Shown piece after piece: positions 1 through 8,125 of a stretch of DNA of 64,000 nt. This DNA comes from Carboxylicivirga marina (GTDB lineage Bacteria > Bacteroidota > Bacteroidia > Bacteroidales > Marinilabiliaceae). The DNA is taken from contig NZ_JAENRR010000005.1 in NCBI RefSeq assembly GCF_016612505.1, forward strand, positions 106,531-170,530, in the 5' to 3' direction. Every line of letters begins with the position of its first letter. Positions within the stretch are counted from its first letter, which is position 1. Below the pieces are notes generated by a model, which did not search any database, was not told the DNA's origin, and saw only the letters and a list, made by a program, of their open reading frames with translations. The position numbers were made by a program, and so were the translations under genes.

Positions 1-894
1 AATCAGAGATGTTTTAATGTCTTCCCAATTAATGGTAAACAAATCTGAGAGATTCTTTTGCTGAATATCATAGGTATCGTATCCTGATAAGTCGCTGAAT
101 TTAGAATTACAAAAAATAATTCTCTTTTGTAAAAACATGATAGTACCTTCCGTTGAAGCGTCAACCAGTGTTTTGTATTTCTGTTGTGATAAACGCAATT
201 CATCAGTCAACCTCATTCTTTTACGCTCAATCAAATGACTTTGCCTGATAACAAACAAAAGAATAAGCGTAATGATTGATGAAATAAGTAATGATATTCG
301 AAGCAACCTACTTTTAAGTGTTTTTATTTCTGCTTCTACGTCATCCAGATAAATGCCCGTTCCAATAATCCAATCCCAGGGCTCAAATTCTTTAACGTAT
401 GATAATTTTGGCACAATCTGGCTCGCATCATCTTTCCATTGCCACATGTAGTTAATAAAGCCATTACTATCATCCTCAACCACTTTCGTTGCTTCGACAA
501 ATAGTTTTTTGCCGTTGGCATCTTTATAGTCGTTTAAGTCGCTACCAACAAGTTCAGGAAGATATGGATGCATTATCATCTTTGGTTCCTGATTAATAAT
601 CCAAAAATAATCTTTACGTTCATTACCATATCTAATTTCCGAAACACGAGCAATAGCTTGAATCTGTGCCTCTTCCCTACTTAAATTAGACTTTTTGTAT
701 TCATTCTCATATTCTTCAAATAAACTCCAGGCCGTATTAGTAAGTTCAGATATCATTTCCTTCTTCTTATTCATAATAGCACTTTCATAGGCAGGAATAA
801 AAATAAAGTACAATGAAATAACGAATAGAATTACGGTAAGAAACGTTGGAACAACAATGCTTACGAAGAAGTTCTGGAACTTATTATTTGACAT
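1..894 (-). CDS. Cache-PAS sensor protein, probable histidine kinase (partial, N-terminal 298 residues)
   Basis: The frame is open from the ATG at 892-894 to the window edge, so the C-terminus is missing. A transmembrane helix lies at about residues 10-33. An extracellular single Cache domain follows, with DYFWIIN near residue 95, MIMHPYLPEL just after it, and the closing WDWIIGTGIYLDDV at about 170-183. A second helix is at about 196-215 and a PAS domain starts near 235 (YKTLVDASTEGTIMF). Proteins of this order sense small extracellular ligands and usually end in a histidine kinase or a diguanylate cyclase; the output domain lies outside the window, so the kinase call is inference. The satP terminator lies just upstream, so this gene probably has its own promoter. 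Confidence 0.8.
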   Translation of the reverse strand, partial: MSNNKFQNFFVSIVVPTFLTVILFVISLYFIFIPAYESAIMNKKKEMISELTNTAWSLFEEYENEYKKSNLSREEAQIQAIARVSEIRYGNERKDYFWIINQEPKMIMHPYLPELVGSDLNDYKDANGKKLFVEATKVVEDDSNGFINYMWQWKDDASQIVPKLSYVKEFEPWDWIIGTGIYLDDVEAEIKTLKSRLLRISLLISSIITLILLFVIRQSHLIERKRMRLTDELRLSQQKYKTLVDASTEGTIMFLQKRIIFCNSKFSDLSGYDTYDIQQKNLSDLFTINWEDIKTSLI

Positions 895-931
895 GCTTAT
901 GGCTTTTGTTATTGCTAAAGTACCAAAGTAT

Positions 932-970
932 TTCAAAAAAAAGAGGGTCTCCTATTAAGGAATCCCTCTT
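932..970 (-). terminator. Intrinsic terminator of the satP gene
   Basis: AAGAGGG at 941-947 pairs with CCCTCTT at 964-970, with a further inner TCCT/AGGA pairing. Read on the minus strand the hairpin is followed by a run of eight T. It sits 75 bases past the satP stop codon. Confidence 0.75.
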
Positions 971-1044
971 ATTATTGAAATACTATGATAATATGCTTTA
1001 ATAGTGTGCATATTTAACACACTATAATTGTACCAAGATAAATA

Positions 1045-1623
1045 TTAGTAAGGCATTGGCAATATTTGCTTTCCATACACTTCAACGAGTAATGTACCTA
1101 TTGAAATGTATAGAGCTGTTGCACCACAAATAACCCCTTCTATGCCAGCTATTGTATGAATCAAGTGACTACCAGTAAAATTGGCTATCGCTAATAAAGC
1201 AAATAACACTACAACAGTTGCGAACAAAAACATCATAGTTTTGGTCATTTTGAAGGTAGCAACCCAAAAACCAACAGTATAAATACCCCACACTGTAAGG
1301 TAATAGCCCATTGCTGTTGCTGAAGGAGCTTCACCTAATCCCATTTTTGGGAATATCCAAATAAACACTAACGAAATCCAAAATGCGCCATATGAACTAA
1401 AGGCCATCATACCAAACATGTTGTTTTTCTTCCATTCAAGCATGCCTACAAGAATCTGAATTAAACCACCCATCATGATTCCCATACCCATAATCATTGT
1501 ATCCAGACCAAACAAACCAGCATTGTGCAGGTTTAATAGGATTGTTGTTAGTCCGAAACCGGCAAGTCCAAGAGGAGCCGGATTAGTTGTTACATCTTTA
1601 GCGATGAAAACTTTTTGTTCCAT
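1045..1623 (-). CDS. satP: Acetate/succinate transporter, GPR1/FUN34/YaaH (SatP) family
   Basis: This 192-residue inner-membrane protein carries the family signature NPAPLGLAGFGLTT at about residues 15-28 and six hydrophobic segments, the usual size and topology of the family. The E. coli member SatP moves acetate and succinate with protons. Here it probably takes up or releases short-chain acids made by fermentation; the substrate is inferred from the family. Start is ATG at 1621-1623. It is a single-gene unit with its own terminator, in the same direction as htpG but about 310 bases away from it. Confidence 0.9.
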   Translation of the reverse strand: MEQKVFIAKDVTTNPAPLGLAGFGLTTILLNLHNAGLFGLDTMIMGMGIMMGGLIQILVGMLEWKKNNMFGMMAFSSYGAFWISLVFIWIFPKMGLGEAPSATAMGYYLTVWGIYTVGFWVATFKMTKTMMFLFATVVVLFALLAIANFTGSHLIHTIAGIEGVICGATALYISIGTLLVEVYGKQILPMPY

Positions 1624-1876
1624 TTTTTCTGGTTTTTAGAATATTTCGTGTGCGTCATATTCTACTCATAAGGTTAAGTAAATACGCGCTTACTATTAAA
1701 AGCGGCGCAAAAATAGATAAATACTGGGATTTATAAGCTTTTATAATTCATGACAAGCATCTTATTTTGTTAAATGATGTTAAGGAAAACAGGCGGAATT
1801 AAAAGCTATACTGAAGTTTTACGAATCTACATACTCAATGAGTAGTTAAACCTCAACCAGAAATAAGTATAACAAA

Positions 1877-1912
1877 AAAAAGAAAGCCCGAAACATACGT
1901 TTCGAGCTTTTC
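1877..1912 (-). terminator. Intrinsic terminator of htpG
   Basis: AAAGC, one mismatch, then CGAAAC at 1883-1894 pairs with GTTTCG, mismatch, GCTTT at 1899-1910; loop ATAC. On the minus strand a TTTCTTTTTTTT tract follows. It lies 22 bases beyond the htpG stop. Confidence 0.7.
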
Positions 1913-1933
1913 TCCTGCATTTATGATTACCTT

Positions 1934-3988
1934 TTAAATTAGGTCAATACTACGCTTAACAAACTTCGTTAAGGCTTCTCCTTTCAACATATTGTTAGAG
2001 AGAAGTGCTAAATCAATTAATTGAGAAACTAATTTATTGGATGATGCAAACGAAGCTAATTCTTCATCTTTTTTACCATTCAACTCAGTCAGCTTCTTAT
2101 TGATATCATCTAACTCATCTTTATCGGCCTGAGGTATTTCTTCATCTTTCTTGCCTTCCTTCGCCTTTTCCAGTTCAGCACGCTTACCGTCTAAACCTTC
2201 AATCTTATGACGTAAAGATGATACCTTCTCTCCTACTTCTTTTTCTTCATCTTCGATGATGCGGTTAACCAATGGGTGATTACCGTTTACAACCAAGTTG
2301 TAGCTATCAGGCATTTCACCATAGAAGTTCATACCGCCACCACCTAATGCACTCATTTCTTTCATACGACGCATAAACTCCTGCTGCGTAATCATCACTG
2401 GCGAATCTGTTTCTTCTAATGCTTCAAAAGTTACAATGAAGTTTTTCTTATCAACGTTTGGCACTTGTGAGCTAAAGATGCTAGTTAAGTCTTGCTTCTG
2501 TGCTTCAGTTAATTTTAACTCAAGGTTTTCAGCTTTTGGAATTAACTTTTCAGCAATATCACTATCTACACGTACAAAGCGAGACTTCTCAAATTTACTT
2601 TCCAGGTGATTAACAAAGTGGCTGTCTAACTGACCATCCAGTACAATTACATCGTAACCTTTGTTTTTAGCTGCTTCAATAAAGCTAAATTGAGCATCAA
2701 CATCCGTTGCATAAAGATAAACCAACTGATCATCTTTATCGGTTTGGTTATCTTTAATGATGGCTGCATACTCATCAAAAGTGAAGCATTTACCATCAGT
2801 ATTCTTCAACAAAGTGAATTTCTTAGCTCGATCGTAGAACTTCTCTTCTGTTAACATGCCATACTCAATGAAAATCTTCAAATCGTCCCACTTGGCTTCA
2901 AATCCTTCACGATCTTTTTTGAAAATATCTTCTAAACGGTCAGCAACTTTCTTGGTGATATGGCTCGAAATTTTCTTCACATTACCATCGCTCTGCAGAT
3001 ATGAACGTGATACGTTCAATGGAATGTCTGGAGAATCGATAACACCATGTAACAATGTCAGAAATTCAGGTACAATTCCTTCAACTGAATCGGTTACATA
3101 AACCTGGTTGCAATAAAGCTGAATCTTATTCTTCTGAACCTCTACATTGTTCTTCAATTTTGGAAAGTAAAGAACACCTGTCAGGTTAAACGGATAATCT
3201 ACATTTAAATGAATGTTGAATAATGGCTCATCAGTCATTGGGTATAAACCCTGATAGAATTTGTTGTAATCTTCATCTTTTAACTCAGAAGGCGTACGCG
3301 TCCAAAGTGGCTTCGTTTCATTAACCACATTGTCTTTATCAGTCTGCTCTTCCTTACCATCTTTCCACTCTGTTTGTTTACCAAACACTACTTCTACCGG
3401 CAAGAAACGACAATACTTTTTCAAAAGACCATCAATCTCGCCTTTTGTTGCATACTGCTTATTATCTTCATCAATGTAAAGAACAATGTCAGTACCTCTA
3501 TCTTCTTTTTCAACTTCTTCAAGTGTGTACTCAGGACTACCATCACAACTCCACTTAACAGCTTGTGCATCATCGCGGAAGGATTTGGTAATGATTTCGA
3601 CCTTTTCAGACACCATAAACGATGAGTAGAAACCTAAACCGAAATGACCTATAATGGCATTGGCATCCTTTTTATATTTCTCCAGAAACTCATTAGCCCC
3701 AGAGAAAGCAACTTGGTTAATATACTTATCAATCTCTTCAGATGTCATACCGACACCGCGGTCAGAAATTGTAATGGTCTTTTTATCTTCATCAAGAATA
3801 ATACGAACAGGAGCGTCGCCAATTTCACCTTTGAATTCGCCTACCGAAGCTAATGTTTTTAGCTTTTGAGTAGCATCTACAGCGTTGGAAACCAATTCGC
3901 GCAAGAAAATTTCATGATCTGAATAAAGATACTTTTTGATGATTGGGAAAATGTTCTCCGTAGTAACCCCAATATGTCCTTTTTGCAT
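1934..3988 (-). CDS. htpG: Molecular chaperone HtpG (Hsp90 family)
   Basis: The 684-residue product is a full-length cytosolic Hsp90, an ATP-dependent chaperone that remodels client proteins. The N-terminal GHKL ATPase shows ELVSNAVDAT, DRGVGM and GHFGLGFYS. The middle domain contains the conserved SRSYLQ segment, and the C-terminal dimerisation domain ends in a Lys/Glu-rich, probably coiled-coil stretch before the last 40 residues. That charged stretch makes it longer than E. coli HtpG (about 620 residues), which is usual in Bacteroidota. The ATG at 3986-3988 gives the canonical start MQKGHIGVTTENI. It is transcribed alone; upstream lies the 21-bp repeat array. Confidence 0.98.
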   Translation of the reverse strand: MQKGHIGVTTENIFPIIKKYLYSDHEIFLRELVSNAVDATQKLKTLASVGEFKGEIGDAPVRIILDEDKKTITISDRGVGMTSEEIDKYINQVAFSGANEFLEKYKKDANAIIGHFGLGFYSSFMVSEKVEIITKSFRDDAQAVKWSCDGSPEYTLEEVEKEDRGTDIVLYIDEDNKQYATKGEIDGLLKKYCRFLPVEVVFGKQTEWKDGKEEQTDKDNVVNETKPLWTRTPSELKDEDYNKFYQGLYPMTDEPLFNIHLNVDYPFNLTGVLYFPKLKNNVEVQKNKIQLYCNQVYVTDSVEGIVPEFLTLLHGVIDSPDIPLNVSRSYLQSDGNVKKISSHITKKVADRLEDIFKKDREGFEAKWDDLKIFIEYGMLTEEKFYDRAKKFTLLKNTDGKCFTFDEYAAIIKDNQTDKDDQLVYLYATDVDAQFSFIEAAKNKGYDVIVLDGQLDSHFVNHLESKFEKSRFVRVDSDIAEKLIPKAENLELKLTEAQKQDLTSIFSSQVPNVDKKNFIVTFEALEETDSPVMITQQEFMRRMKEMSALGGGGMNFYGEMPDSYNLVVNGNHPLVNRIIEDEEKEVGEKVSSLRHKIEGLDGKRAELEKAKEGKKDEEIPQADKDELDDINKKLTELNGKKDEELASFASSNKLVSQLIDLALLSNNMLKGEALTKFVKRSIDLI

Positions 3989-4235
3989 CGTTACAAATAT
4001 TTATGTTTTTAACTTTCAAATTAACGGCACAAAGTTATCAAAGGCTGTGCCATTAGTCAATGTGTGACAAAGCGACAGCATGAGGTGACAGTGGGTTGAA
4101 ATTTTGGCAGAGAAAATGAATTAGAGATTTATGATGAATGATTTATGATGTAAGAAAATAAGCACAGAGGCTTAGAGACACAGAGTTTTAATAGGCAAAG
4201 TTTTAGAGTGAAATGCATCGACATAAAAATAGTTT
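3989..4235. other. Gene-free stretch between htpG and the 21-bp array
   Basis: It holds the htpG 5' region and AT-rich sequence with a small imperfect duplication (GATTTATGAT twice near 4125-4150). I see no convincing gene. The htpG promoter must lie here, but I cannot assign a clear -7 box. Confidence 0.6.
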
Positions 4236-4613
4236 ACGAAAGACTTAGAGGCATCGCCTGATGATTCGGAGGTACTTTCGTAAGCCATAGAGATATCTCC
4301 GAATGTTTCGAAGACGTTGCTGAAGAGCTTGGAGGTATCTCCATATGATTCATCGGCAGTGCCGAATAATTCGGAAGTACTTTTGCATGCCATAGAGATA
4401 TCTCTGAATGTTTTTGAGACGTTGTCGAAGAGTTTAAAGGTGTCTCTATACAATTCTGAGGTACCGCCGCACGACTCGGCGACAGTTTCGCAAGCCTCAG
4501 AGGTGCCTTTGAATGATTCGGAGGCGTCGCTGAAGAGCTTGGAGCTATCTCTGAATGCTTTGGTGGTAATGCCGAATCATTCGGCGATAGTTTTGTAAGC
4601 TTGAATATAACAA
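4236..4613. repeat. Array of eighteen degenerate 21-bp units with a 105-bp (five-unit) higher-order period
   Basis: Units of exactly 21 bases run without interruption from 4236 to 4613. Plus-strand examples: 4320-4340 starts CTGAAGAGCTTGGAGGTAT, 4530-4550 is almost identical, and 4425-4445 is a diverged version; these three sit 105 bases apart. The same five-unit spacing links 4257, 4362, 4467 and 4572. Two units carry perfect palindromes (CCGAATAATTCGG at 4362-4374, CCGAATCATTCGG at 4572-4584). Because 21 is a multiple of three, long reading frames exist on both strands (heptads such as GDTSKLF / SNVFETF / GDISMAY on the minus strand), but none has a credible start or family, so I do not call a gene. 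The array lies between btuD and htpG. Confidence 0.9.
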
Positions 4614-4617
4614 TGAA

Positions 4618-5631
4618 TCAATCCAGGGTAATCTGTTCTAGTAAATCCTCAATGGTTCTCAACTCATGTTTACTTCCATCTGTTTGGTGAAGAACATATG
4701 CTTTATTGGCTTCTTTATCAACTTCTATTTGCGGATAGTCACCTTCTGTTTCTGTTGTTTGATAGCCCTTGCGATTAAGGGCATGACTTAACCATTTGTA
4801 TTCAATTCCAGCCCCAACAACCCGAATGGCTTTTAATTGCTTTTGCTGTACTTTAAATGAACCACGCTCATTATCAAACAGAATGCCTTCTTTTTCGAAG
4901 AAGCGACGAAAGCCATCTGCCAACACCAAATCTTCAGGGATGCCTGATTCCAGTTCTCGCCCTTGACCCAATAACCATATTTTATCGGCCAATTGAAGCG
5001 CCAGGTCTAAATCATGCGTTGAAAGCAAAATACCTTTTTGTTTTTCCTCAGCTAATTTTTTAAGCAATTGTACAATTTCAATCTTACTAGGTAAATCCAA
5101 AAAGGCGGTAGGTTCATCCAGAATAATTAACGGCGTATCCTGCACCAAAGCTTTTGCTATCATCGCTTTTTGTCGCTCACCATCACTCATACACACCAAT
5201 TGACGATTGGCAAAACCCTGCAAACCAACATCATTTATCGCCTGCATCACCAGTTGCTTGTCATGTTTACCAATGGTGCCAAAAAAATCGGTGTAAGGCG
5301 TTCGCCCCAGCGCCACTAAATCAAACACCGTCATGTTAGAGACCTGTAATTTTTCGGTCAATACTACACTCACCACCTTGGCCAATTGATTACGCTTGTA
5401 TGATTCCAAATGTGTACCATCAACCAAAACATTACCTGATATTTTTGGAATAAAACCACTTAGGGTTTTAATAAGCGTTGATTTACCAGCTCCATTAGGC
5501 CCCAATAAACAGGCAAACTCACCTCGATGTAATTGCACGTTTATTTTGCTATGCAAAACCAATTGCCTGCTACTGCCCTGATTGTATCCAACGGCCAAAT
5601 TAACGGATTCTAATAGTGCTGTGTTATCCAT
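4618..5631 (-). CDS. btuD: Vitamin B12 ABC importer, ATP-binding protein
   Basis: A 337-residue ATPase of the FepC/BtuD class that powers import through BtuC. Visible motifs are Walker A GPNGAGKST (about residue 43), a signature loop MSDGERQKAMIAKAL (about 148, with SDGE replacing the commoner SGGQ), Walker B LIILDEPTAFLDLP (about 170) and the switch LLSTHDLDLAL. About 80 extra residues follow the ATPase core (from about 258), ending in a small domain not needed for ATP hydrolysis; I do not recognise it. The gene overlaps btuC by 8 bases. Substrate B12 is inferred from the cobalamin riboswitch ahead of the operon. The stop codon lies 4 bases from the 21-bp array. Confidence 0.9.
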   Translation of the reverse strand: MDNTALLESVNLAVGYNQGSSRQLVLHSKINVQLHRGEFACLLGPNGAGKSTLIKTLSGFIPKISGNVLVDGTHLESYKRNQLAKVVSVVLTEKLQVSNMTVFDLVALGRTPYTDFFGTIGKHDKQLVMQAINDVGLQGFANRQLVCMSDGERQKAMIAKALVQDTPLIILDEPTAFLDLPSKIEIVQLLKKLAEEKQKGILLSTHDLDLALQLADKIWLLGQGRELESGIPEDLVLADGFRRFFEKEGILFDNERGSFKVQQKQLKAIRVVGAGIEYKWLSHALNRKGYQTTETEGDYPQIEVDKEANKAYVLHQTDGSKHELRTIEDLLEQITLD

Positions 5632-6670
5632 TCATATTTAATTTGCGACGTTTGATAATAACCGATATAACAATGGGTGCACCTATTAAGCCCGTAACTA
5701 CATTAATAGGCAGCGCACCTTCAAAACCAGGTAATCGGGCAATTAAATTACAAAATAAGGCCAATACCGAACCAGCAACTATTACAGCTGGTAAGAGTAC
5801 TTTTTGATTACTGGTTCTAAACAAGCCTTTGGTTAAATGGGGCACTGCCAGACCTAAGAATGCAATTGGCCCACAAAAGGCGGTAATAGATGCTGTTAGT
5901 AATCCTGTACAAAACAATATGGCTAAACGTGTATGTTTGATATTTATCCCAAGGTTTTCGGCATAGTTTTCACCTAAAACAAGCACATTTAAGGGTTTGA
6001 TAAGCATTAAGCTGTATAGTAAGCCAATAAGCACAACCGGGATTAATACTATAAGATGCTCCCAAGTGACATTCGAAAAACTTCCCAAGCCCCAAATGAC
6101 ATAGGCATGAACATCTTCCTTCGGACTGTAAAACTTCATAACACCAATAATGGCAGAAGCGGCATAACCAACCATAATTCCAACTATCAGAAGAATGGTA
6201 TTATCGCGTAAGGCCTGTGCAAAAAATACGATTAACAACAAGATAAGGAAGGCACCAAGAAATGCAGCTCCAACAACTGTCATATGCCCTAATAAACCAT
6301 AACCACTGATACTTACACCAAGTACATTACCGGCAAACAACAAAACTAATGCTACACCCAAACCAGCTCCACTACTAATACCAAGTATAGATGGTCCGGC
6401 TAGAGGATTTCGAAATAGTGTCTGCATTTGCAAGCCTCCCACTGCTAAGCCAGCACCTGCCAAAACAGCAGTTATGGTTTGTGGTAATCGTGATTTAAGA
6501 ATAATTGAATTATAGGCATTCCGTGATGCCTCTTCACCTAACAGTACCTTTAAAATATCTTCAAATGGGATAGCTACAGAACCAACACCAATATTTAGGA
6601 GGAACAATACCAGAACAAGTGTTGCCAACAGCACAAAACCCATGATCCATTTATACCGATGCTCTTCCAT
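5624..6670 (-). CDS. btuC: Vitamin B12 ABC importer, FecCD/BtuC-type permease
   Basis: This 348-residue integral membrane protein belongs to the FecCD family, which normally has ten transmembrane helices per subunit. Family marks include SRLPQTITAVLAGAGLAVGG near the N-terminus, NPLAGPSILGISSGAG, and GPIAFLGLAVPHLTKGLFRT towards the C-terminus, the loop that docks on the ATPase. It forms the translocation channel with BtuD. The start ATG (6668-6670) overlaps the btuF stop by one base and its end overlaps btuD, so the three are translationally coupled. Family members also carry haem or siderophores; the riboswitch argues for B12. Confidence 0.92.
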   Translation of the reverse strand: MEEHRYKWIMGFVLLATLVLVLFLLNIGVGSVAIPFEDILKVLLGEEASRNAYNSIILKSRLPQTITAVLAGAGLAVGGLQMQTLFRNPLAGPSILGISSGAGLGVALVLLFAGNVLGVSISGYGLLGHMTVVGAAFLGAFLILLLIVFFAQALRDNTILLIVGIMVGYAASAIIGVMKFYSPKEDVHAYVIWGLGSFSNVTWEHLIVLIPVVLIGLLYSLMLIKPLNVLVLGENYAENLGINIKHTRLAILFCTGLLTASITAFCGPIAFLGLAVPHLTKGLFRTSNQKVLLPAVIVAGSVLALFCNLIARLPGFEGALPINVVTGLIGAPIVISVIIKRRKLNMNG

Positions 6671-7815
6671 TACTTTTTATCTAATTTATGAAAGTAAATC
6701 GCTTTGTGGTTTTCTATAATTCCTGGATAAACAGCATCAACTAAATCTGCAAGCACTATATGCGGTTGCAGCAGTCCTTTTTCAAAATACAATGAGTGCG
6801 AAGCGTTGGTCACCACCATGTTCTCACTTTTGAATGCTTCAAAATCGGTGTAACGTTTATCGATCTTTTCAATTTCGGTATAACTAATCGCCAGTGGATG
6901 GTTAATAATCAAAACCCAACAATCGGTATGTTCGGCTTTGTCAATTATTGTTTCATAATCGAGCGACAACGATCCTGTTCCCTTGGTATCCTTATATATA
7001 TAATCAAAGCCCGCATCGTTAAAGAAATTAGCCATATAACTTTCACCAGCTGGCGTATACCATATACCTTGATAGATATGCCCGGTAAAAACCGATTGAC
7101 GTATTGAGATGTTTTGTACAGATTTTTTAACTGCCAGATATTCTCTTTCAATGGCATTAAATTGACGTTTGGCCTTTTCGCCTTTACCAAGCAACTCCCC
7201 AACAAACACGAGCCACTCGGCACGTCCAAGTGGTGTATGTTCTAGGTAATCGGCATTGGTTACAACTGGAATGCCTGCACTTGTTATGGCCGAAAAATGA
7301 TTGTCTTTAAATGGAGATACCATCATAAAATCTGGTTCGACATCGACCACCACTTCAATATCAGGCGCAACAGCCATTCCTACATTACGAATGCTGCCTT
7401 TTTCAATACTGCTTTGAATAAAGTCATCGGAAATATACTGAGGCTCAGCAACTGCCGAAATAGTATTTTTCATTTCAAGCTTATCGGCATAATTAACCAT
7501 CGTAGATGAAAGCGCAATCCATTTAATGGCCGGATAATCCAACACATAATCATTCGTTTGTTGGAGTTTTGCTTTTAACTCAGCCGTTTCAACCAGGGCA
7601 ATGCTTTCAAATTTAGTTTTATCACCCCAAGGGTCATTTAGTACCAACTGTCGGTATCCATCATAATACTTTATAAGAAAACCTTTAGCGTATTTTGGTT
7701 GATATATACTATCAGGCTCAGCAACAGAAAGTCGTTCTTGATTGCCTTTGTTATTTGACTGACACCCAAATAGAAGTAGTAATGCAGCGAATAGTAATGT
7801 CGATATTTTAACCAT
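6670..7815 (-). CDS. btuF: Vitamin B12 ABC importer, substrate-binding lipoprotein
   Basis: The 381-residue protein begins with a lipoprotein signal, LLLLFGC with the lipidated cysteine at about residue 18, so it should be anchored to a membrane facing the periplasm. The rest fits the class III (BtuF/FepB-type) periplasmic binding fold: two lobes with segments such as NTISAVAEPQYISDD, PDFMMVSPF and GIPVVTNADYLEHTPLGRAEW. It would capture corrinoid and deliver it to BtuCD. It is the first gene of the operon, and the cobalamin riboswitch occupies its leader. Start is ATG at 7813-7815, immediately before the signal peptide. Confidence 0.9.
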   Translation of the reverse strand: MVKISTLLFAALLLLFGCQSNNKGNQERLSVAEPDSIYQPKYAKGFLIKYYDGYRQLVLNDPWGDKTKFESIALVETAELKAKLQQTNDYVLDYPAIKWIALSSTMVNYADKLEMKNTISAVAEPQYISDDFIQSSIEKGSIRNVGMAVAPDIEVVVDVEPDFMMVSPFKDNHFSAITSAGIPVVTNADYLEHTPLGRAEWLVFVGELLGKGEKAKRQFNAIEREYLAVKKSVQNISIRQSVFTGHIYQGIWYTPAGESYMANFFNDAGFDYIYKDTKGTGSLSLDYETIIDKAEHTDCWVLIINHPLAISYTEIEKIDKRYTDFEAFKSENMVVTNASHSLYFEKGLLQPHIVLADLVDAVYPGIIENHKAIYFHKLDKK

Positions 7816-7847
7816 CTCTTTTTCTCCCGAAAGATTTATGTTTGAAT

Positions 7848-8003
7848 AGCATTACGCACAAGGTTTTCCGACTTTCCTTCTTTATTGCTCCTTCCCATTA
7901 ATCGAAATTAACAGTGGATGATTACAACAAAGTTCCTGACTAAAGGTGCGGATTACGGCTGCGGGTACAGTTCAGGCCTTACACCTGATTCCCTTATTGT
8001 GTA
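7848..8003 (-). promoter_or_regulatory. Cobalamin (B12) riboswitch
   Basis: Read on the minus strand from about 8000, the class's conserved blocks appear in order: GGGAATCAGGTG, GGCCTGAACTG, CCCGCAGCCGTAA, AGTCAGGAA, CCACTG, TGGGAAGG, and the B12-box-like GGAAAGTCGGAAAACC near 7862-7877. This is the normal order and spacing of a cobalamin riboswitch. It lies 33 bases upstream of btuF, so binding of cobalamin should switch off btuFCD expression, probably by hiding the translation start. The ends are approximate. Confidence 0.93.
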
Positions 8004-8009
8004 ATGCTG

Positions 8010-8017
8010 CAAAAGTA
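8010..8017 (-). promoter_or_regulatory. Predicted -7 box of the btuFCD promoter
   Basis: TACTTTTG on the minus strand matches the Bacteroidota -7 consensus TAnnTTTG and lies just ahead of the first conserved block of the riboswitch, where transcription should begin. No clear -33 element is visible. Confidence 0.5.
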
Positions 8018-8125
8018 ATGTTTATATTGGAATAATCTTAACACATTGGGTTCATAGATCACAGATACAAAACGTCAAACACTTCGCCTCCTACTTATTG
8101 CCAATCACTATGCTGGATTTTCCAG

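Noticed and set aside
4172..4598. Reading frames of 93 codons on both strands across the 21-bp array as real proteins
   Set aside because: They exist because the unit is a multiple of three and contains no stop; the plus-strand frame opens with TTG, there is no family, and both strands are equally open. I report the DNA array instead.
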